Notes under the pieces: generated by a model | Told to the model about the DNA's origin: nothing | The model's input: the letters and a program-made list of their open reading frames with translations, nothing else | Databases searched by the model: none | Program-made: the position numbers and the translations under genes | NCBI GenBank assembly: GCA_030066195.1 | Contig: JASJCB010000098.1 | Location: 1 to 38,996, forward strand | Origin: Acidobacteriota bacterium | GTDB lineage: Bacteria; Acidobacteriota; Holophagae; Acanthopleuribacterales; Acanthopleuribacteraceae | Reading direction: 5' to 3' | DNA: 38,996 nt | Shown: positions 7,822-17,030 of the stretch, one piece after another | Layout: each line of letters starts with the position of its first letter | Position numbering within the stretch: the stretch's first letter is position 1

Positions 7822-8721
7822 ATGAACACCACCACCTCATTCAAAACACTTATTATCGCCGGTTTCCTGATGATGGCGGCAAACGCCGCGGCCCAAGATG
7901 AGGAACTGTTGAAGCTGCGCGTGCCGCTCAATAAAACGGCGGATAACGACATCTTCGGCTTCAACAACGATGTGGAAATCGACGGAACGGCCGAGCAGAA
8001 TGTGGCGGCTCTTTCCGGCAGCGTGGTGGTGAAAGGAACGGTCAAGGGCAATATCAGCGTACTGGGTGGATCGGTCACCGTGGACGGCGGCCGGGTAGAA
8101 GGCAGCGTGGTCTGTATCGGCGGCAGCGTAGTGACGAGTAACGGCGGCAGTATTCAGGGCAAACAGATCAACCTGCTGCGCGGAAGCCCGGATCCGACGG
8201 CGGCCCTACCCACGGCCAAGTCGCGTATCTCGTTTTATTTTGCCCAGAGCCTGTTCCTATACCTGCTGATCGTGATCACCTTTTACATCTTCCCCAACCA
8301 GATCAACGAAGCAGCGTTCGATCTGAGCCAGGATCAGGTGAAACCCGCCGTGATGGGCGTGGCGACCATGGCCTCGGTAACACTGATTATGTTGGTCAGC
8401 TTTTTGTTAATGGTGGTGGGAATCGGCTTCCTGATCTTCTTACTTTTGTTCTGCGGCATGATGGTGGTGACGGTGTTCGGACTGGTGGTGGTGTACTACC
8501 GCATGGGCCAGTATATCGAGGCGCGTACCAAGAACTTCGTCCCGGAATTCATCGGCGTGCTGATTGCGGTGCTGGCAACCGGACTGCTGCTATACGTTCC
8601 CATTGTGGGCAGTTTAACAGCTGCCGCGATTACGGTCTTCGCCGTGGGTATCGTCATGGCGACCCGGTTCGGAACCAACAAGCAATGGTTCACCCGAAAG
8701 GCGCGCTATTGGGCGGCTTGA
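7822..8721 (+). CDS. Exported bactofilin-like repeat / multi-pass membrane protein
   Basis: 299-aa protein. A signal-peptide-like N-terminus (about 1-24, ending AANAAAQ) is followed by a stretch (about 45-115) of short beta repeats (VEIDGTAEQNVAALSGSVVV, VKGNISVLGGSVTVDGGRVE, GSVVCIGGSVV) like the polymer-forming cytoskeletal (bactofilin) solenoid. The C-terminal half has about four hydrophobic helices (about 138-160, 180-205, 205-225, 240-275). The architecture suggests a beta-solenoid outside or at the membrane, anchored by a helical domain. It is the third gene of the ECF operon, with GAGGAA before the ATG, so it may be a target or sensor of that sigma unit (inference). Confidence 0.8.
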   Translation: MNTTTSFKTLIIAGFLMMAANAAAQDEELLKLRVPLNKTADNDIFGFNNDVEIDGTAEQNVAALSGSVVVKGTVKGNISVLGGSVTVDGGRVEGSVVCIGGSVVTSNGGSIQGKQINLLRGSPDPTAALPTAKSRISFYFAQSLFLYLLIVITFYIFPNQINEAAFDLSQDQVKPAVMGVATMASVTLIMLVSFLLMVVGIGFLIFLLLFCGMMVVTVFGLVVVYYRMGQYIEARTKNFVPEFIGVLIAVLATGLLLYVPIVGSLTAAAITVFAVGIVMATRFGTNKQWFTRKARYWAA

Positions 8722-8821
8722 GAAAAGCCTTTTTACAGACTGCCTGACATTCTCTGTACACCGCCTGCTTCCCCATGGTAGAACCCTGGCAGCCTATTGA
8801 TTTCTGCTGCCGGAGGATGCC

Positions 8822-9760
8822 TTGGAGTATGATTCGCCCTGGAAGACTGTCTTGGAACACATGTTGTTTCATTGCCTGAAAATGATCAATCCCGAGCTTT
8901 TCGACGATATCGATTGGACCGTCAAGCCGATTTCCCTGGACAAGGAATTGAGCAAAATCGCCCCGAAGAACAAGGTGGGCAATCGCTTTGTGGACAAGCT
9001 GATCCAGATCAAGCTGAAAAGCGGGGAAACCAAATGGGTTCTGCTGCATATCGAAGTGCAGGTGAATCCGGACACGGGTTTCCCCGAACGCATGTTCGTT
9101 TACAACTATCGGATCTACGACAAATACCGGGAGAAGGTCATCAGCATGGCCGTTCTCGCGGACCTGGACGAGGATTGGCGTCCCGGTAGTTTCAGCTACG
9201 GCGGTTACGGTTCGAACATGGGTCTATGCTACAAAGTCGTCAAGTTGACGGATTGGGACGATGAAACCCTGAAGCAAAGCAGCAATCCGTTTGCCATTGT
9301 CATTCTGGCTCATCTGAATGCCAAAAGAAATGCAGGGGAGGATGAGGATCAACAGGTCATTAGGGCCCGGGCTAAGAAGAACCTGCTGCGTATGGCCCTG
9401 ACCCGGGATTACAGCCGAGAGTTGATCGACCACCTGACACTTTTTATCGACTGGGTGATGAATGTGCCGGAAGACCTTGACAACAAGCTCATGGAAGAAC
9501 TAAAACATGAAGTAGGAGAGGAAAAGATGCAGTACATTACCGGTTGGGAAAGAAGAGCCATGAAACGTGGTGAGCAAAAAGGTAAGCTGGAGGGCAAACG
9601 AGACCTTTTTCTGCTCCTGGCGAACCAACGGTTCGGCACCTTGCCGGATTGGGCTTCGACCAAAGTCAATAAAGCCGATCCCAAAGAGTTGGATCAATGG
9701 TCCAAGCTCCTCCTTACCGATAAGCCGCTTGAAGAAATCCTGGCGTCCAAAAGCCGGTAA
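8822..9760 (+). CDS. Rpn/PD-(D/E)XK nuclease family protein
   Basis: 312-aa protein resembling the Rpn family (recombination-promoting nuclease, often labelled putative transposase). The PD-(D/E)XK core is visible as VDKLIQIKL, then WVLLHIEVQ, with the E-x-Q signature of the group, followed by ERMFVYNYRIYDKY. The C-terminal third is helical and charged (GWERRAMKRGEQKGKLEGKR), a usual tail for these proteins. The start is a TTG (read as Met) five bases after GGAGG at 8812-8816; no ATG fits as well. It ends 6 bp from the convergent kinase gene. Family assignment is from motif pattern; activity is not shown. Confidence 0.8.
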   Translation: MEYDSPWKTVLEHMLFHCLKMINPELFDDIDWTVKPISLDKELSKIAPKNKVGNRFVDKLIQIKLKSGETKWVLLHIEVQVNPDTGFPERMFVYNYRIYDKYREKVISMAVLADLDEDWRPGSFSYGGYGSNMGLCYKVVKLTDWDDETLKQSSNPFAIVILAHLNAKRNAGEDEDQQVIRARAKKNLLRMALTRDYSRELIDHLTLFIDWVMNVPEDLDNKLMEELKHEVGEEKMQYITGWERRAMKRGEQKGKLEGKRDLFLLLANQRFGTLPDWASTKVNKADPKELDQWSKLLLTDKPLEEILASKSR

Positions 9761-9766
9761 TGCCTT

Positions 9767-12487
9767 TTACTGACCCTGAACCGACTTCAAGATTTCTTCG
9801 ATGTCGTCCACATAACCTCCCCGGTTTTCCTTTTCCCTGATCAGAGCTTCCTCCAGCATGGTTTCGGCAGCCTCCTTTTTGCCCATCAGGAACATGTTCC
9901 CGGCTTGGAGCGCCTTGTAATATTGCAGCCGATTGTTGTTGGGAAAATACTCTTGCAGGTGATGCACCGCCAGGCCGAAATGGGAATCGGCAAGTTCGTA
10001 TTCGCCCCGGCCATGAAATGCCTGGGCCAGGGTGATGCGCGCGGCAATGGTATTGCGGTGGCCATGGCCCAGGCTCGAGAGCATATCCCGAACCGTGCCT
10101 TTGAGCACCTCAAATGCTTCCTCGAAGCGCCCTAATTCAACGTACAGATTCCCTAGATTGCCCCGCGCCTTCATACCGCCTAATGTCTGCTCCAAGCCAC
10201 TCTCCCGATAGCCGCGTACCTGATCCGTGGTCAGACGCAACGCCTCATCCATGTTCTCCCTCTTGACGATTCTGGCCAGGCGCCCCATGGCCACCAGGGT
10301 ATCGGGATGGTCGGGGCTTGTTTCGAGGTAATCTCGAAGTACCCGACGGGCCAGTCGTTCCGCCTCTTGGTAATCCCTTTGACGCATAAGGTTTAGAGCC
10401 CGGCCGCCCCGAGCCCTGATGGTCAAGTGATGCAAGTCGCCAAGGGCCTTTTCGCGCTTGCGAATTAACTCCCGATAGCAGGTATCGGCTTCATCTAATC
10501 GGGAGGAAGTGCTGAATAAATTGGCCAGATTGCTCAATGCGGCCAAAGTTTTGGGGTGGTTGGGACCGAATTGGTCATCTTTCGACAGCAAAGCCACGGC
10601 TGTTTGGAAAAGAGCCTCGGCTTCCTTTTTTTGACCGCTTCTCCGATAGATATTGCCTAATGTCACCATCATGTCGGTGTTGTCTTCCAGGCCCTCCGGT
10701 AATCTGTCCGCAACCCTTTCTTCTTGGACCAAAGCCGCTGCTTCCCGGCTTCGACCCTGATACAGCAACGTGTTGGCCAAGCCTACGATTACATCCAGTT
10801 TTTCCTTTTCATTGCCGGTTCGGGTATAGTTGCGCTTGATCGAGCGGTACAGTTCTTCAGCCCGATCGTATCGGCCGATCCTCATTGTCGCCATGGCCAT
10901 ACGCGTTTCGCTTTCAAGGGTTTGGGGATGCGTGGGTCCCAAGGTGTCTCGTCTCAGTTCTACCGCACGCGCCAACAGGCGAAGAGAGTCCTCGTAATTG
11001 CTGAGGCCCATGTAGGTGTCGCCCAGAATATGGTACATCGAGGCTTTCAACTCAGGGTCATCGGCCGGATCGTCGCGCATTTGTTGCTCGGAATGGCGCA
11101 GCACATCCAATACCCGAGCATTGGGCCCCTGGTAGGCCGGGTCCGGGAACGACAACAGGGTTTTCAATTGGTCGAAACTACTTTCGGCCCGGCTCTTGGA
11201 TTGTTCGGCTTCCTGCTTGGCCAGGGTGGTGGTCACCAGACCGATAACCAACGACGCCACCGCCAATAAGGACGCACCTACCCAAACCTTGTTGCGAATG
11301 ACGAACTTGCGCATCAGGTACCAGGGACTGGGATTCCTTGCAAGGACCGGTTTTCCATCGAGGAAGTTGCGGCAATCGTCCAGTAACTCGGAGACGCCCT
11401 TGTAACGCAGATCCGGGTCACGGGCCATGGCCTTCATCACCACGGCGTCCAGTTCATCCTGGCCTGGGTGGGGTTTCGCCATCACACTGCCGGGTCGCTC
11501 CGGCTGTTGCTCCTTGTAGAACTGCCAGCGTTGACCGAAGCTCATTCCCTTGGTCGGTTTCAGCGGGTGCCTGCCGGTCAGCAATTCGAAGAGCACTACA
11601 CCCAGGGAGTAGATATCCACCCGAACATCGGGTTCACCGCGTCCCCCGGTCAGGCATTCCGGGGCCATGTAGGCAGGGGTTCCGACGGCCCCGGCCATGG
11701 TCAGCTCATCCTGGTCCATCTCATCAGCCAACATACGCGCCACGCCGAAGTCGACGATCTTAACCTGAGGTTTGCCGTCTACCTCGGTTACCATAATGTT
11801 CTGCGGTTTCAGGTCGCGGTGCAATACCAATCGCTGGTGTGCATGTAGGACGCCCTCGCAGACCTGAATGAACAGCTCTAATTTGTGGCGCAGGCTCAAG
11901 CTTTTTTCCCGGCAGTAGGTGGTCACCGCACAACCGTCTACATACTCCATGGAGAAATAAGGCGTACCGTCCGGCGTGGTGTCCGCCTCGAAGAGCGCGG
12001 CAATGAATTCATGGTTCATCATGGCTAGGGTGCGGAACTCACGCTTGAAGCGTTGTACATAGGCCCGCCCGCCTAAAAGACCGAAGCGACGCAATACCTT
12101 GATGGCCACTTTCCTGCCGGTATGGTCTTGACGCGCCAGGTAAACCACCCCCTGGCCGCCGCCCTGAATTTCCTTCTCGATGACGTAATTGCCCAGACGC
12201 TTTCCCGACACATTTTCGGGACTGGTCAGGGGATCGAACCAGGCTGTCATGGTCTCCGCGGTGACATTGGTCGGCGTTCCGGTCTTCGACTTGAAGCGAT
12301 CGATAATCTCGGGGATGCTCCGGTCTTCCATACTCTCGCGAAAGGTATCGAATTGCTTGATCTGGTCAGTCAAATAGCGAGCCAGATCAGGGTTTTGTCT
12401 CGATACCAGATCAAGCAAAGTTTCCCTGGCGGCGGCGTCAAGACCAACCGCCAACTCGAATAATTCGCCTGGGTGGGTTGAGATCAT
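9767..12487 (-). CDS. Membrane Ser/Thr protein kinase with TPR sensor region
   Basis: 906-aa PknB-type kinase. Kinase domain about 101-375: glycine loop IQGGGQGVVYLAR, ATP-binding K130, paired E150, catalytic HRDLKPQN (D225, N230), DFG 246-248, and GTPAYMAPE in the activation loop. All catalytic residues are present. A single transmembrane helix follows at about 401-422, then about 480 residues of tetratricopeptide-like repeats (for example NLANLFSTSSRLDEADTCYR, within 20 residues) that should lie outside the cytoplasm if the kinase is inside. Residues 1-95 are a helical N-terminal region. Kinase-TM-TPR architecture is common in Acidobacteriota, Planctomycetota and Myxococcota. A perfect 16-bp palindrome lies upstream. 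Substrates are unknown. Confidence 0.93.
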   Translation of the reverse strand: MISTHPGELFELAVGLDAAARETLLDLVSRQNPDLARYLTDQIKQFDTFRESMEDRSIPEIIDRFKSKTGTPTNVTAETMTAWFDPLTSPENVSGKRLGNYVIEKEIQGGGQGVVYLARQDHTGRKVAIKVLRRFGLLGGRAYVQRFKREFRTLAMMNHEFIAALFEADTTPDGTPYFSMEYVDGCAVTTYCREKSLSLRHKLELFIQVCEGVLHAHQRLVLHRDLKPQNIMVTEVDGKPQVKIVDFGVARMLADEMDQDELTMAGAVGTPAYMAPECLTGGRGEPDVRVDIYSLGVVLFELLTGRHPLKPTKGMSFGQRWQFYKEQQPERPGSVMAKPHPGQDELDAVVMKAMARDPDLRYKGVSELLDDCRNFLDGKPVLARNPSPWYLMRKFVIRNKVWVGASLLAVASLVIGLVTTTLAKQEAEQSKSRAESSFDQLKTLLSFPDPAYQGPNARVLDVLRHSEQQMRDDPADDPELKASMYHILGDTYMGLSNYEDSLRLLARAVELRRDTLGPTHPQTLESETRMAMATMRIGRYDRAEELYRSIKRNYTRTGNEKEKLDVIVGLANTLLYQGRSREAAALVQEERVADRLPEGLEDNTDMMVTLGNIYRRSGQKKEAEALFQTAVALLSKDDQFGPNHPKTLAALSNLANLFSTSSRLDEADTCYRELIRKREKALGDLHHLTIRARGGRALNLMRQRDYQEAERLARRVLRDYLETSPDHPDTLVAMGRLARIVKRENMDEALRLTTDQVRGYRESGLEQTLGGMKARGNLGNLYVELGRFEEAFEVLKGTVRDMLSSLGHGHRNTIAARITLAQAFHGRGEYELADSHFGLAVHHLQEYFPNNNRLQYYKALQAGNMFLMGKKEAAETMLEEALIREKENRGGYVDDIEEILKSVQGQ

Positions 12488-12601
12488 GGACTTGCCCCCG
12501 ATCTATCAATGGAGTCCTTTCTTTCCTTATCCTCGCATAAAGAGAAAAGGAAAACCAATACCAATGCGGTGGAATCTTTTGTGTTCATTCGATACCCAAG
12601 A

Positions 12602-12617
12602 GAACACGATCGTGTTC
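12602..12617. promoter_or_regulatory. Perfect 16-bp palindrome, candidate operator
   Basis: GAACACGATCGTGTTC is its own reverse complement and lies 115 bp upstream of the kinase start, in a divergent intergenic region. A related half-site (TGTGTTCAT) lies just before it near 12580. It fits a dimeric regulator site, but no regulator is known for it. Confidence 0.5.
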
Positions 12618-12761
12618 ATAACCATGCCTGTGGATAAGTAAGTTGTGTCCAACCAACATGTCGACCTAACTAGCGATAAGTATCAAGCTTAAAGCTAAAC
12701 CCAATTAAAACAGAAGCTTGAATAGTAGTTCCACAAACCTGATCAGTGTTGGCACGATGTA

Positions 12762-12775
12762 TGCTCTATAGAGCA
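12762..12775. promoter_or_regulatory. 14-bp palindrome, candidate operator
   Basis: TGCTCTATAGAGCA is a perfect palindrome in the divergent region, about 200 bp upstream of the secreted repeat protein start. Confidence 0.35.
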
Positions 12776-12978
12776 CCGAAGAGATAAACACCATGAGAAT
12801 GGCTATTTAGGTCAAAGAGAACCAGCTCATGCGGTGCCGGCCGGCCATCAGCCGCGACAACCGCAACCCATATTCATATCTCAACTCTTTGACTCATCAT
12901 TCCATCCTTCGACCGGCGACACGCCCCATTCGCCCGTCCGCGGTGTCTTTCTCGGAAATATTATCTAGGAGTATGACC

Positions 12979-13863
12979 ATGAAAAAGCACATTCTTACTT
13001 ATATCCTCACTGTTTCCTGGTTCGTTAATATCTCTATCGCGCAAAACAACCCCACGGCGATGACCTCGGACAACGATGGGAACCTGACCGCGGCCTATAT
13101 GCACGAAACAGGGTTTCACGTAAAACGAAGCGACCTGACAGGAGAAGCCGAAACACTGATTACCTTGAAGACTCAAAACACGCTGCACCTGACCGCGCTG
13201 GCTACAAACGGCCAGGGTGTGATATTGGTGACCGGCTGGTTCCGCGGCACACTTCTTTGGAACGGCGGGCAATTGGAAGCAGGGCCGGGAAGACACGGTT
13301 TTGTAGTCACCTTGGACCAAATCGGCGTGTTGGGCGAACCTCGCCTGCTCCCCGAGAACAGCGGTCTACCGGTAAGTGCCGGAGCGGCGGGTAACGGCCT
13401 GTTCCAAATCTTGTTGAATCAACCGGGAACCCGTGAAATCACCCGTTTGCTTTTGGAAGAAGACGCGGTTCCGTTCCAGGATGAGGAAACGATGCCCTTA
13501 TTTCCCGCACAGTATAGCCGAGACCAAACCGACGGCAGGAACGAAGAATCTCACGGCCTGATTATGAATTCGGGCACGACCGTTACCGTCAGTGCTAACG
13601 GGCAGCCCTGCAACCATCGCGAAGCCGTCGATCAGCCCGATGACCAGATGGAAGATCCAGACGGCGTGACCGGCACCTCGGGCAGCACGACCACCGGCGG
13701 CTCGACGAGTGGAACCGGCAACAACGGTAATCCTCCTCCCACTCCCCAAGTGGACCAGCCTGGAGGCAACACGGGCGGCACCAACAACTCCGGAACGCCT
13801 CCTCCGCCCGTGCCGGTAGACCAACCGGATGACCAGATGGAAGATCCCGACGGCAGCCCGTAA
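12979..13863 (+). CDS. Secreted protein with Gly/Pro/Asp-rich C-terminal repeats
   Basis: 294-aa protein of unknown function. The start at 12979 (MKKHILTY) is preferred over longer frames because AGGAG sits seven bases upstream and a clear signal peptide follows (cleavage likely near ISIA-QNN). Residues about 22-200 form a domain with beta-type repeats (LTALATNGQGVILVTGWFRG). Residues about 215-294 are low complexity, with PPPTP and PPPVPV and Gly/Thr-rich linkers. The 11-residue motif QPDDQMEDPDG occurs twice, once at each end of this tail. The acidic DxxMEDPDG motif could bind calcium, but this is a guess. It lies divergent from the kinase and is followed by a terminator at 13893-13925. Confidence 0.75.
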   Translation: MKKHILTYILTVSWFVNISIAQNNPTAMTSDNDGNLTAAYMHETGFHVKRSDLTGEAETLITLKTQNTLHLTALATNGQGVILVTGWFRGTLLWNGGQLEAGPGRHGFVVTLDQIGVLGEPRLLPENSGLPVSAGAAGNGLFQILLNQPGTREITRLLLEEDAVPFQDEETMPLFPAQYSRDQTDGRNEESHGLIMNSGTTVTVSANGQPCNHREAVDQPDDQMEDPDGVTGTSGSTTTGGSTSGTGNNGNPPPTPQVDQPGGNTGGTNNSGTPPPPVPVDQPDDQMEDPDGSP

Positions 13864-13892
13864 TCATTGACCCTAAACGTCATAAGCGCAAA

Positions 13893-13925
13893 GAGGCGAT
13901 CATGGAAGCATGGTCGCCTTTTTGC
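13893..13925 (+). terminator. Terminator after the secreted repeat protein
   Basis: AGGCGATCATG and CATGGTCGCCT form an 11-bp stem with one G-T type pair and a GAAG loop, followed by a T-run. Confidence 0.75.
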
Positions 13926-14217
13926 CTTTGATCGACACATGATCTCAAGCAATAACAGCAATCCTACCCTGTAGCCAAATGCTGACAGGAAGTCATGAAA
14001 AAGCATAACGATGTAATTTTTTGCGTAGGCATTTTTTTGCGATTTTATTCTTGAAGAGATTACACATAATGTTCTAGCATACGCCATATAGGCGATCGGC
14101 ATCACTCACATCAGTAATCATATTTCCCCTTCTTGCGCCTACAACTTCGATTGCCGATAGACTCAGGCGCTTCAACCGTTAACCCATTAAGAACCACTTC
14201 TATTCCAAGGAGAATTA
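13926..14217. other. Intergenic region, promoter of the small Cys peptide
   Basis: No gene is seen. The AT-rich stretch 13990-14100 is the likely promoter area of the 79-aa peptide gene, whose ribosome binding site (AAGGAGA) lies at about 14207-14213. Confidence 0.5.
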
Positions 14218-14457
14218 ATGTTCAAGAAGTTCGCTCTTACACTCACTTTGCTTGCAACCATGACCTTCGGCATCTCGCAGTTGGCGATGGCCGTTGAAAT
14301 CTACACGGGCCAACTCTGCTGCCCAAGCACCTTCCAAGGCGGTCAGTTCGCCATTGCTACCAGCAGTGTTTACGGTTGGGTCGACTGCTATTACCTCATG
14401 CCCGACAATAGCGTTCTCACGACGTATTGTTATTACTACGGCGACGGTGGTTTCTAA
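14218..14457 (+). CDS. Small secreted Cys/Tyr-rich peptide
   Basis: 79-aa product with a classic signal peptide (MFKKFALTLTLLATMTFGIS, cleavage likely after QLAMA). The mature ~54-aa part has four cysteines (CC pair, DCYY, YCYYY) and many Tyr and Ser/Thr, suggesting a disulfide-bonded exported peptide. AAGGAGA precedes the ATG and a strong hairpin follows the stop, so it is expressed alone. It shares its style (K-K-F start, G-x-x-Q-x-x-M-A at the cleavage site, length, Tyr-Cys C-terminus) with the peptide at 30132-30374. I do not recognise the family. Confidence 0.75.
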   Translation: MFKKFALTLTLLATMTFGISQLAMAVEIYTGQLCCPSTFQGGQFAIATSSVYGWVDCYYLMPDNSVLTTYCYYYGDGGF

Positions 14458-14465
14458 GGCCGTTG

Positions 14466-14491
14466 CATGCGGGGCCGTAGTGCCCCGCATG
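14466..14491 (+). terminator. Strong hairpin after the small Cys peptide
   Basis: CATGCGGGGC and GCCCCGCATG form a perfect 10-bp GC-rich stem with a 6-nt loop, eight bases after the stop. It lacks a good T-run, so it may stabilise the 3' end or act in both directions between convergent genes. Confidence 0.6.
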
Positions 14492-14529
14492 ATTCGCGGC
14501 TACTTTCAAGTGTCGCCGAACAGGTGCTC

Positions 14530-16959
14530 TTATCGGTCTTTCTTTCGAGGCAAATTCACCGGGGAGCGTTTCACGATACGGCCGGCTATGGGTTCGCCGC
14601 CGAGTGTTGTTGCTGTAATGGACCTGACACGAGGAGCGGGAGTAAGACCGGAAAACAAAACGAGTCCCGGCTCCCTTCCGTTGAGTAGGATTTCCTTCCG
14701 GAAGGTGCTCTCATCATCCAGGTCGGCGGTTATTTCGATATGCGTGCGGTGACCTTCAGCCGCCACCGGCGATATAAGGACAACCGCATCATCCTCGGAC
14801 GAGGTTGTGCTTGAAAAGGTGGAAGATGCATCGGCCGGCGTGAGGGCCGATAGGGTTTCTACCCGATCCGGCTCCAATTCCCGAGTTACAGTAACTTCCA
14901 CCGGTCGCCCGGATGCGTACACGTAAAGCGCATAACCGAACATCTTGCCGAAAAGAGCGGTCGTATCGAGTGTTTGGATCTCACCCGCTTCCAATTCCAC
15001 GATTTGGGAACGGCGACTCTGCTTACCGACCGCTTCCAGGCGCACGAAGAGGGCCGCGTCGTTCGGGTTTACTAAATCGATCCGGGCAGTTTGAGTCGGC
15101 AGGTCAAGCACGCGCGGAAAAAACGCGTCGGCGGTTTCCTGGATACCGCCCATCAGCACACGGTGATTTCTATCGACGGCCAGAATGAAATCACCGTCGG
15201 CATACAACCTGTTCAAGGCGTGAAAATCCTTTTTGAGAACCATCCAATCAACCCCGTCGATGCTGAATCGCAGATCGTCCGTGATTGAACTCCGATGGTA
15301 GGTAAAAAAACCTCCGTTACCGCCCGCCAGATAATTCTCAGGCTTGCCCTGGGAGCCGTCCGCGTGCAATGGGCCGCTTTCATCCCACTGGAGTCCGTCA
15401 AAGCTGGTGTAGACGATTTGGTCCTCGATGATTGCCGCAAACCGAGAACCGCTCCAAGCCACGGACAGAATCCCTTCCAAGGGCAATGCCTGCGGTTCCA
15501 GATCCGGCAGCCCCAGGTCCTTCACCATGTAATTCCCCGTAAAATCCGTGAAAATGACTACCGAGCCGCCGAAAGCTTGGGCGATGTGTTTTTGTTCGGT
15601 TTTGGTCCACTCTTTACCGTTGGGACTGGTGAACCAATCACCATGCTCCAGGTAAGCCGTCACTTTCTCTCCGTCCCAAGCCATACCATGACCTCTTTCC
15701 CCGGCGAAGCCCGGGGTTGTCGCGGTCCAATTCAAGCCGTCCGTGCTTCTACATACGATGAGCTCAAAGTAGGTTCCATGGGGATTTGCCGGCACAATGG
15801 TGCCGACCGCCAGATACTCAGCGCCGGTCCACAGTACCTTGCTGATATCCATACGCGGCACCAGATAATCCATTCGGCTGTATCGAGGCAGGTCCACGTA
15901 AACGCCCTCCCGCCAGTTTCGCCCGTCGCGGCTGTGAAGTAGATTGCCGTTTTCACCGACGGCCACCCAACCCTTGTCTCCGCGAGCCGCATCATAGATA
16001 ACGGGAACACGCGTGGTCATGTGTCCGGGTGTCCAATCGAAACCATTATCGCTTACGGCCGTCCGACCGTCATCACCCACGGCAACAAAGCGGTCGCCGA
16101 ACCGTCTGACCACATTGCCGGGGATCGCGGACTCGATGTGTTCCCAGGTCTGTCCGCCGTCCGCACTGGTCAAGACGCCGGTATTATGGGTGGCGCCCAC
16201 GACAACCGTGCCGTTCATAAGAGCCAGGGATGAAGTGGACGCATTGGTTCTGTGGACTTCCTGCCAGACGGTTCCCGACCCGCTCGAATAAATAACTGTT
16301 TGGCCCCTACCGGGGTTGCCGATATCCCGCTCGTAATTGGTGAAAGTCGTTAGAAATACCTCTCCCGTCCAGATAAGTTGATCAAAGTTCGGGTATAAAA
16401 ATTGAATTACCTCTCTCCAGGTCAAGCCGTCATCGGAAACCAGCACATCGCCATAGCGGATTCCAAGGAAGCCGGCGCCGTTGGTAGCCACACGATGCGG
16501 CGGCGTTGTATATTCCTGATGGGCGCTCCAGGTTTCACCGTCCGGGCTGATATAGAGCACCTGGTTTTGGGTGTCTTCCCTGACGAAACGCGCGCCGTCC
16601 CAAACAGGGAAGCTGATCTCGTCCGGCATGGCACGCGTCTGCCAATCATATCCGTCGGTACTGACCCACTGCCGATTACGGTCGATAATCACAAAAGCCT
16701 CGCCTGTCCAAGCCAGGACATCTTCGGCGGGACGGTTATACCCGATAATTACTCCGGGAACCTGCTGCCAATGCATTCCGTCCGTGCTGACCAGTACCAC
16801 GGCGTTTTCATCCAGGGCCACCAGCGTTTGGCCGTCGGTAACCATTTCCCTCACATCGAAACGATAGGTGACAGGATCGGGTAGTTGATCGGTAAAATGT
16901 AGTGTAAGGGGGTCGACCATGCTACCGGTCGTCAGAAATAGAAAAATCAAGATAAGCAT
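14530..16959 (-). CDS. Secreted BNR/sialidase-like beta-propeller protein
   Basis: 809-aa exported protein. The start at 16959 (MLILIFLFLTTG) is chosen because GAGGAG lies seven bases upstream and it gives a signal peptide. A GTG at 17034 that overlaps the upstream stop gives a 25-residue N-terminal extension without a good ribosome binding site. About eleven Asp-box-like repeats (S-x-D-G-x-x-W: STDGMHW, STDGYDW, SPDGETW, SDDGLTW, SADGGQTW, SDNGFDW, SRDGRNW, STDGLNW, SPNGKEW, SFDGLQW, SIDGVDW) point to one or two beta-propellers. The last ~150 residues are a separate beta-rich domain. Catalytic sialidase residues are not evident, so a binding or scaffold role is more likely. It is the second gene after the TMEM43-like gene. 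Confidence 0.82.
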   Translation of the reverse strand: MLILIFLFLTTGSMVDPLTLHFTDQLPDPVTYRFDVREMVTDGQTLVALDENAVVLVSTDGMHWQQVPGVIIGYNRPAEDVLAWTGEAFVIIDRNRQWVSTDGYDWQTRAMPDEISFPVWDGARFVREDTQNQVLYISPDGETWSAHQEYTTPPHRVATNGAGFLGIRYGDVLVSDDGLTWREVIQFLYPNFDQLIWTGEVFLTTFTNYERDIGNPGRGQTVIYSSGSGTVWQEVHRTNASTSSLALMNGTVVVGATHNTGVLTSADGGQTWEHIESAIPGNVVRRFGDRFVAVGDDGRTAVSDNGFDWTPGHMTTRVPVIYDAARGDKGWVAVGENGNLLHSRDGRNWREGVYVDLPRYSRMDYLVPRMDISKVLWTGAEYLAVGTIVPANPHGTYFELIVCRSTDGLNWTATTPGFAGERGHGMAWDGEKVTAYLEHGDWFTSPNGKEWTKTEQKHIAQAFGGSVVIFTDFTGNYMVKDLGLPDLEPQALPLEGILSVAWSGSRFAAIIEDQIVYTSFDGLQWDESGPLHADGSQGKPENYLAGGNGGFFTYHRSSITDDLRFSIDGVDWMVLKKDFHALNRLYADGDFILAVDRNHRVLMGGIQETADAFFPRVLDLPTQTARIDLVNPNDAALFVRLEAVGKQSRRSQIVELEAGEIQTLDTTALFGKMFGYALYVYASGRPVEVTVTRELEPDRVETLSALTPADASSTFSSTTSSEDDAVVLISPVAAEGHRTHIEITADLDDESTFRKEILLNGREPGLVLFSGLTPAPRVRSITATTLGGEPIAGRIVKRSPVNLPRKKDR

Positions 16960-17030
16960 TGAAATACTCCTCGCTTTCGGGGGAACGGGAGACGAGCCGA
17001 TCAAGAGCAAGTGAAATGCCGGCTTGATTG

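Larger units (their letters stand above)
12488..12978. other. Divergent intergenic region with palindromes
   Basis: This 491-bp gap lies between the kinase gene (minus) and the secreted repeat protein gene (plus). I see no gene. It contains a perfect 16-bp palindrome (12602-12617) and a 14-bp palindrome (12762-12775), both listed separately. The sequence from about 12650 to 12740 is AT-richer and likely contains the divergent promoters, but I cannot place them confidently. Confidence 0.6.
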
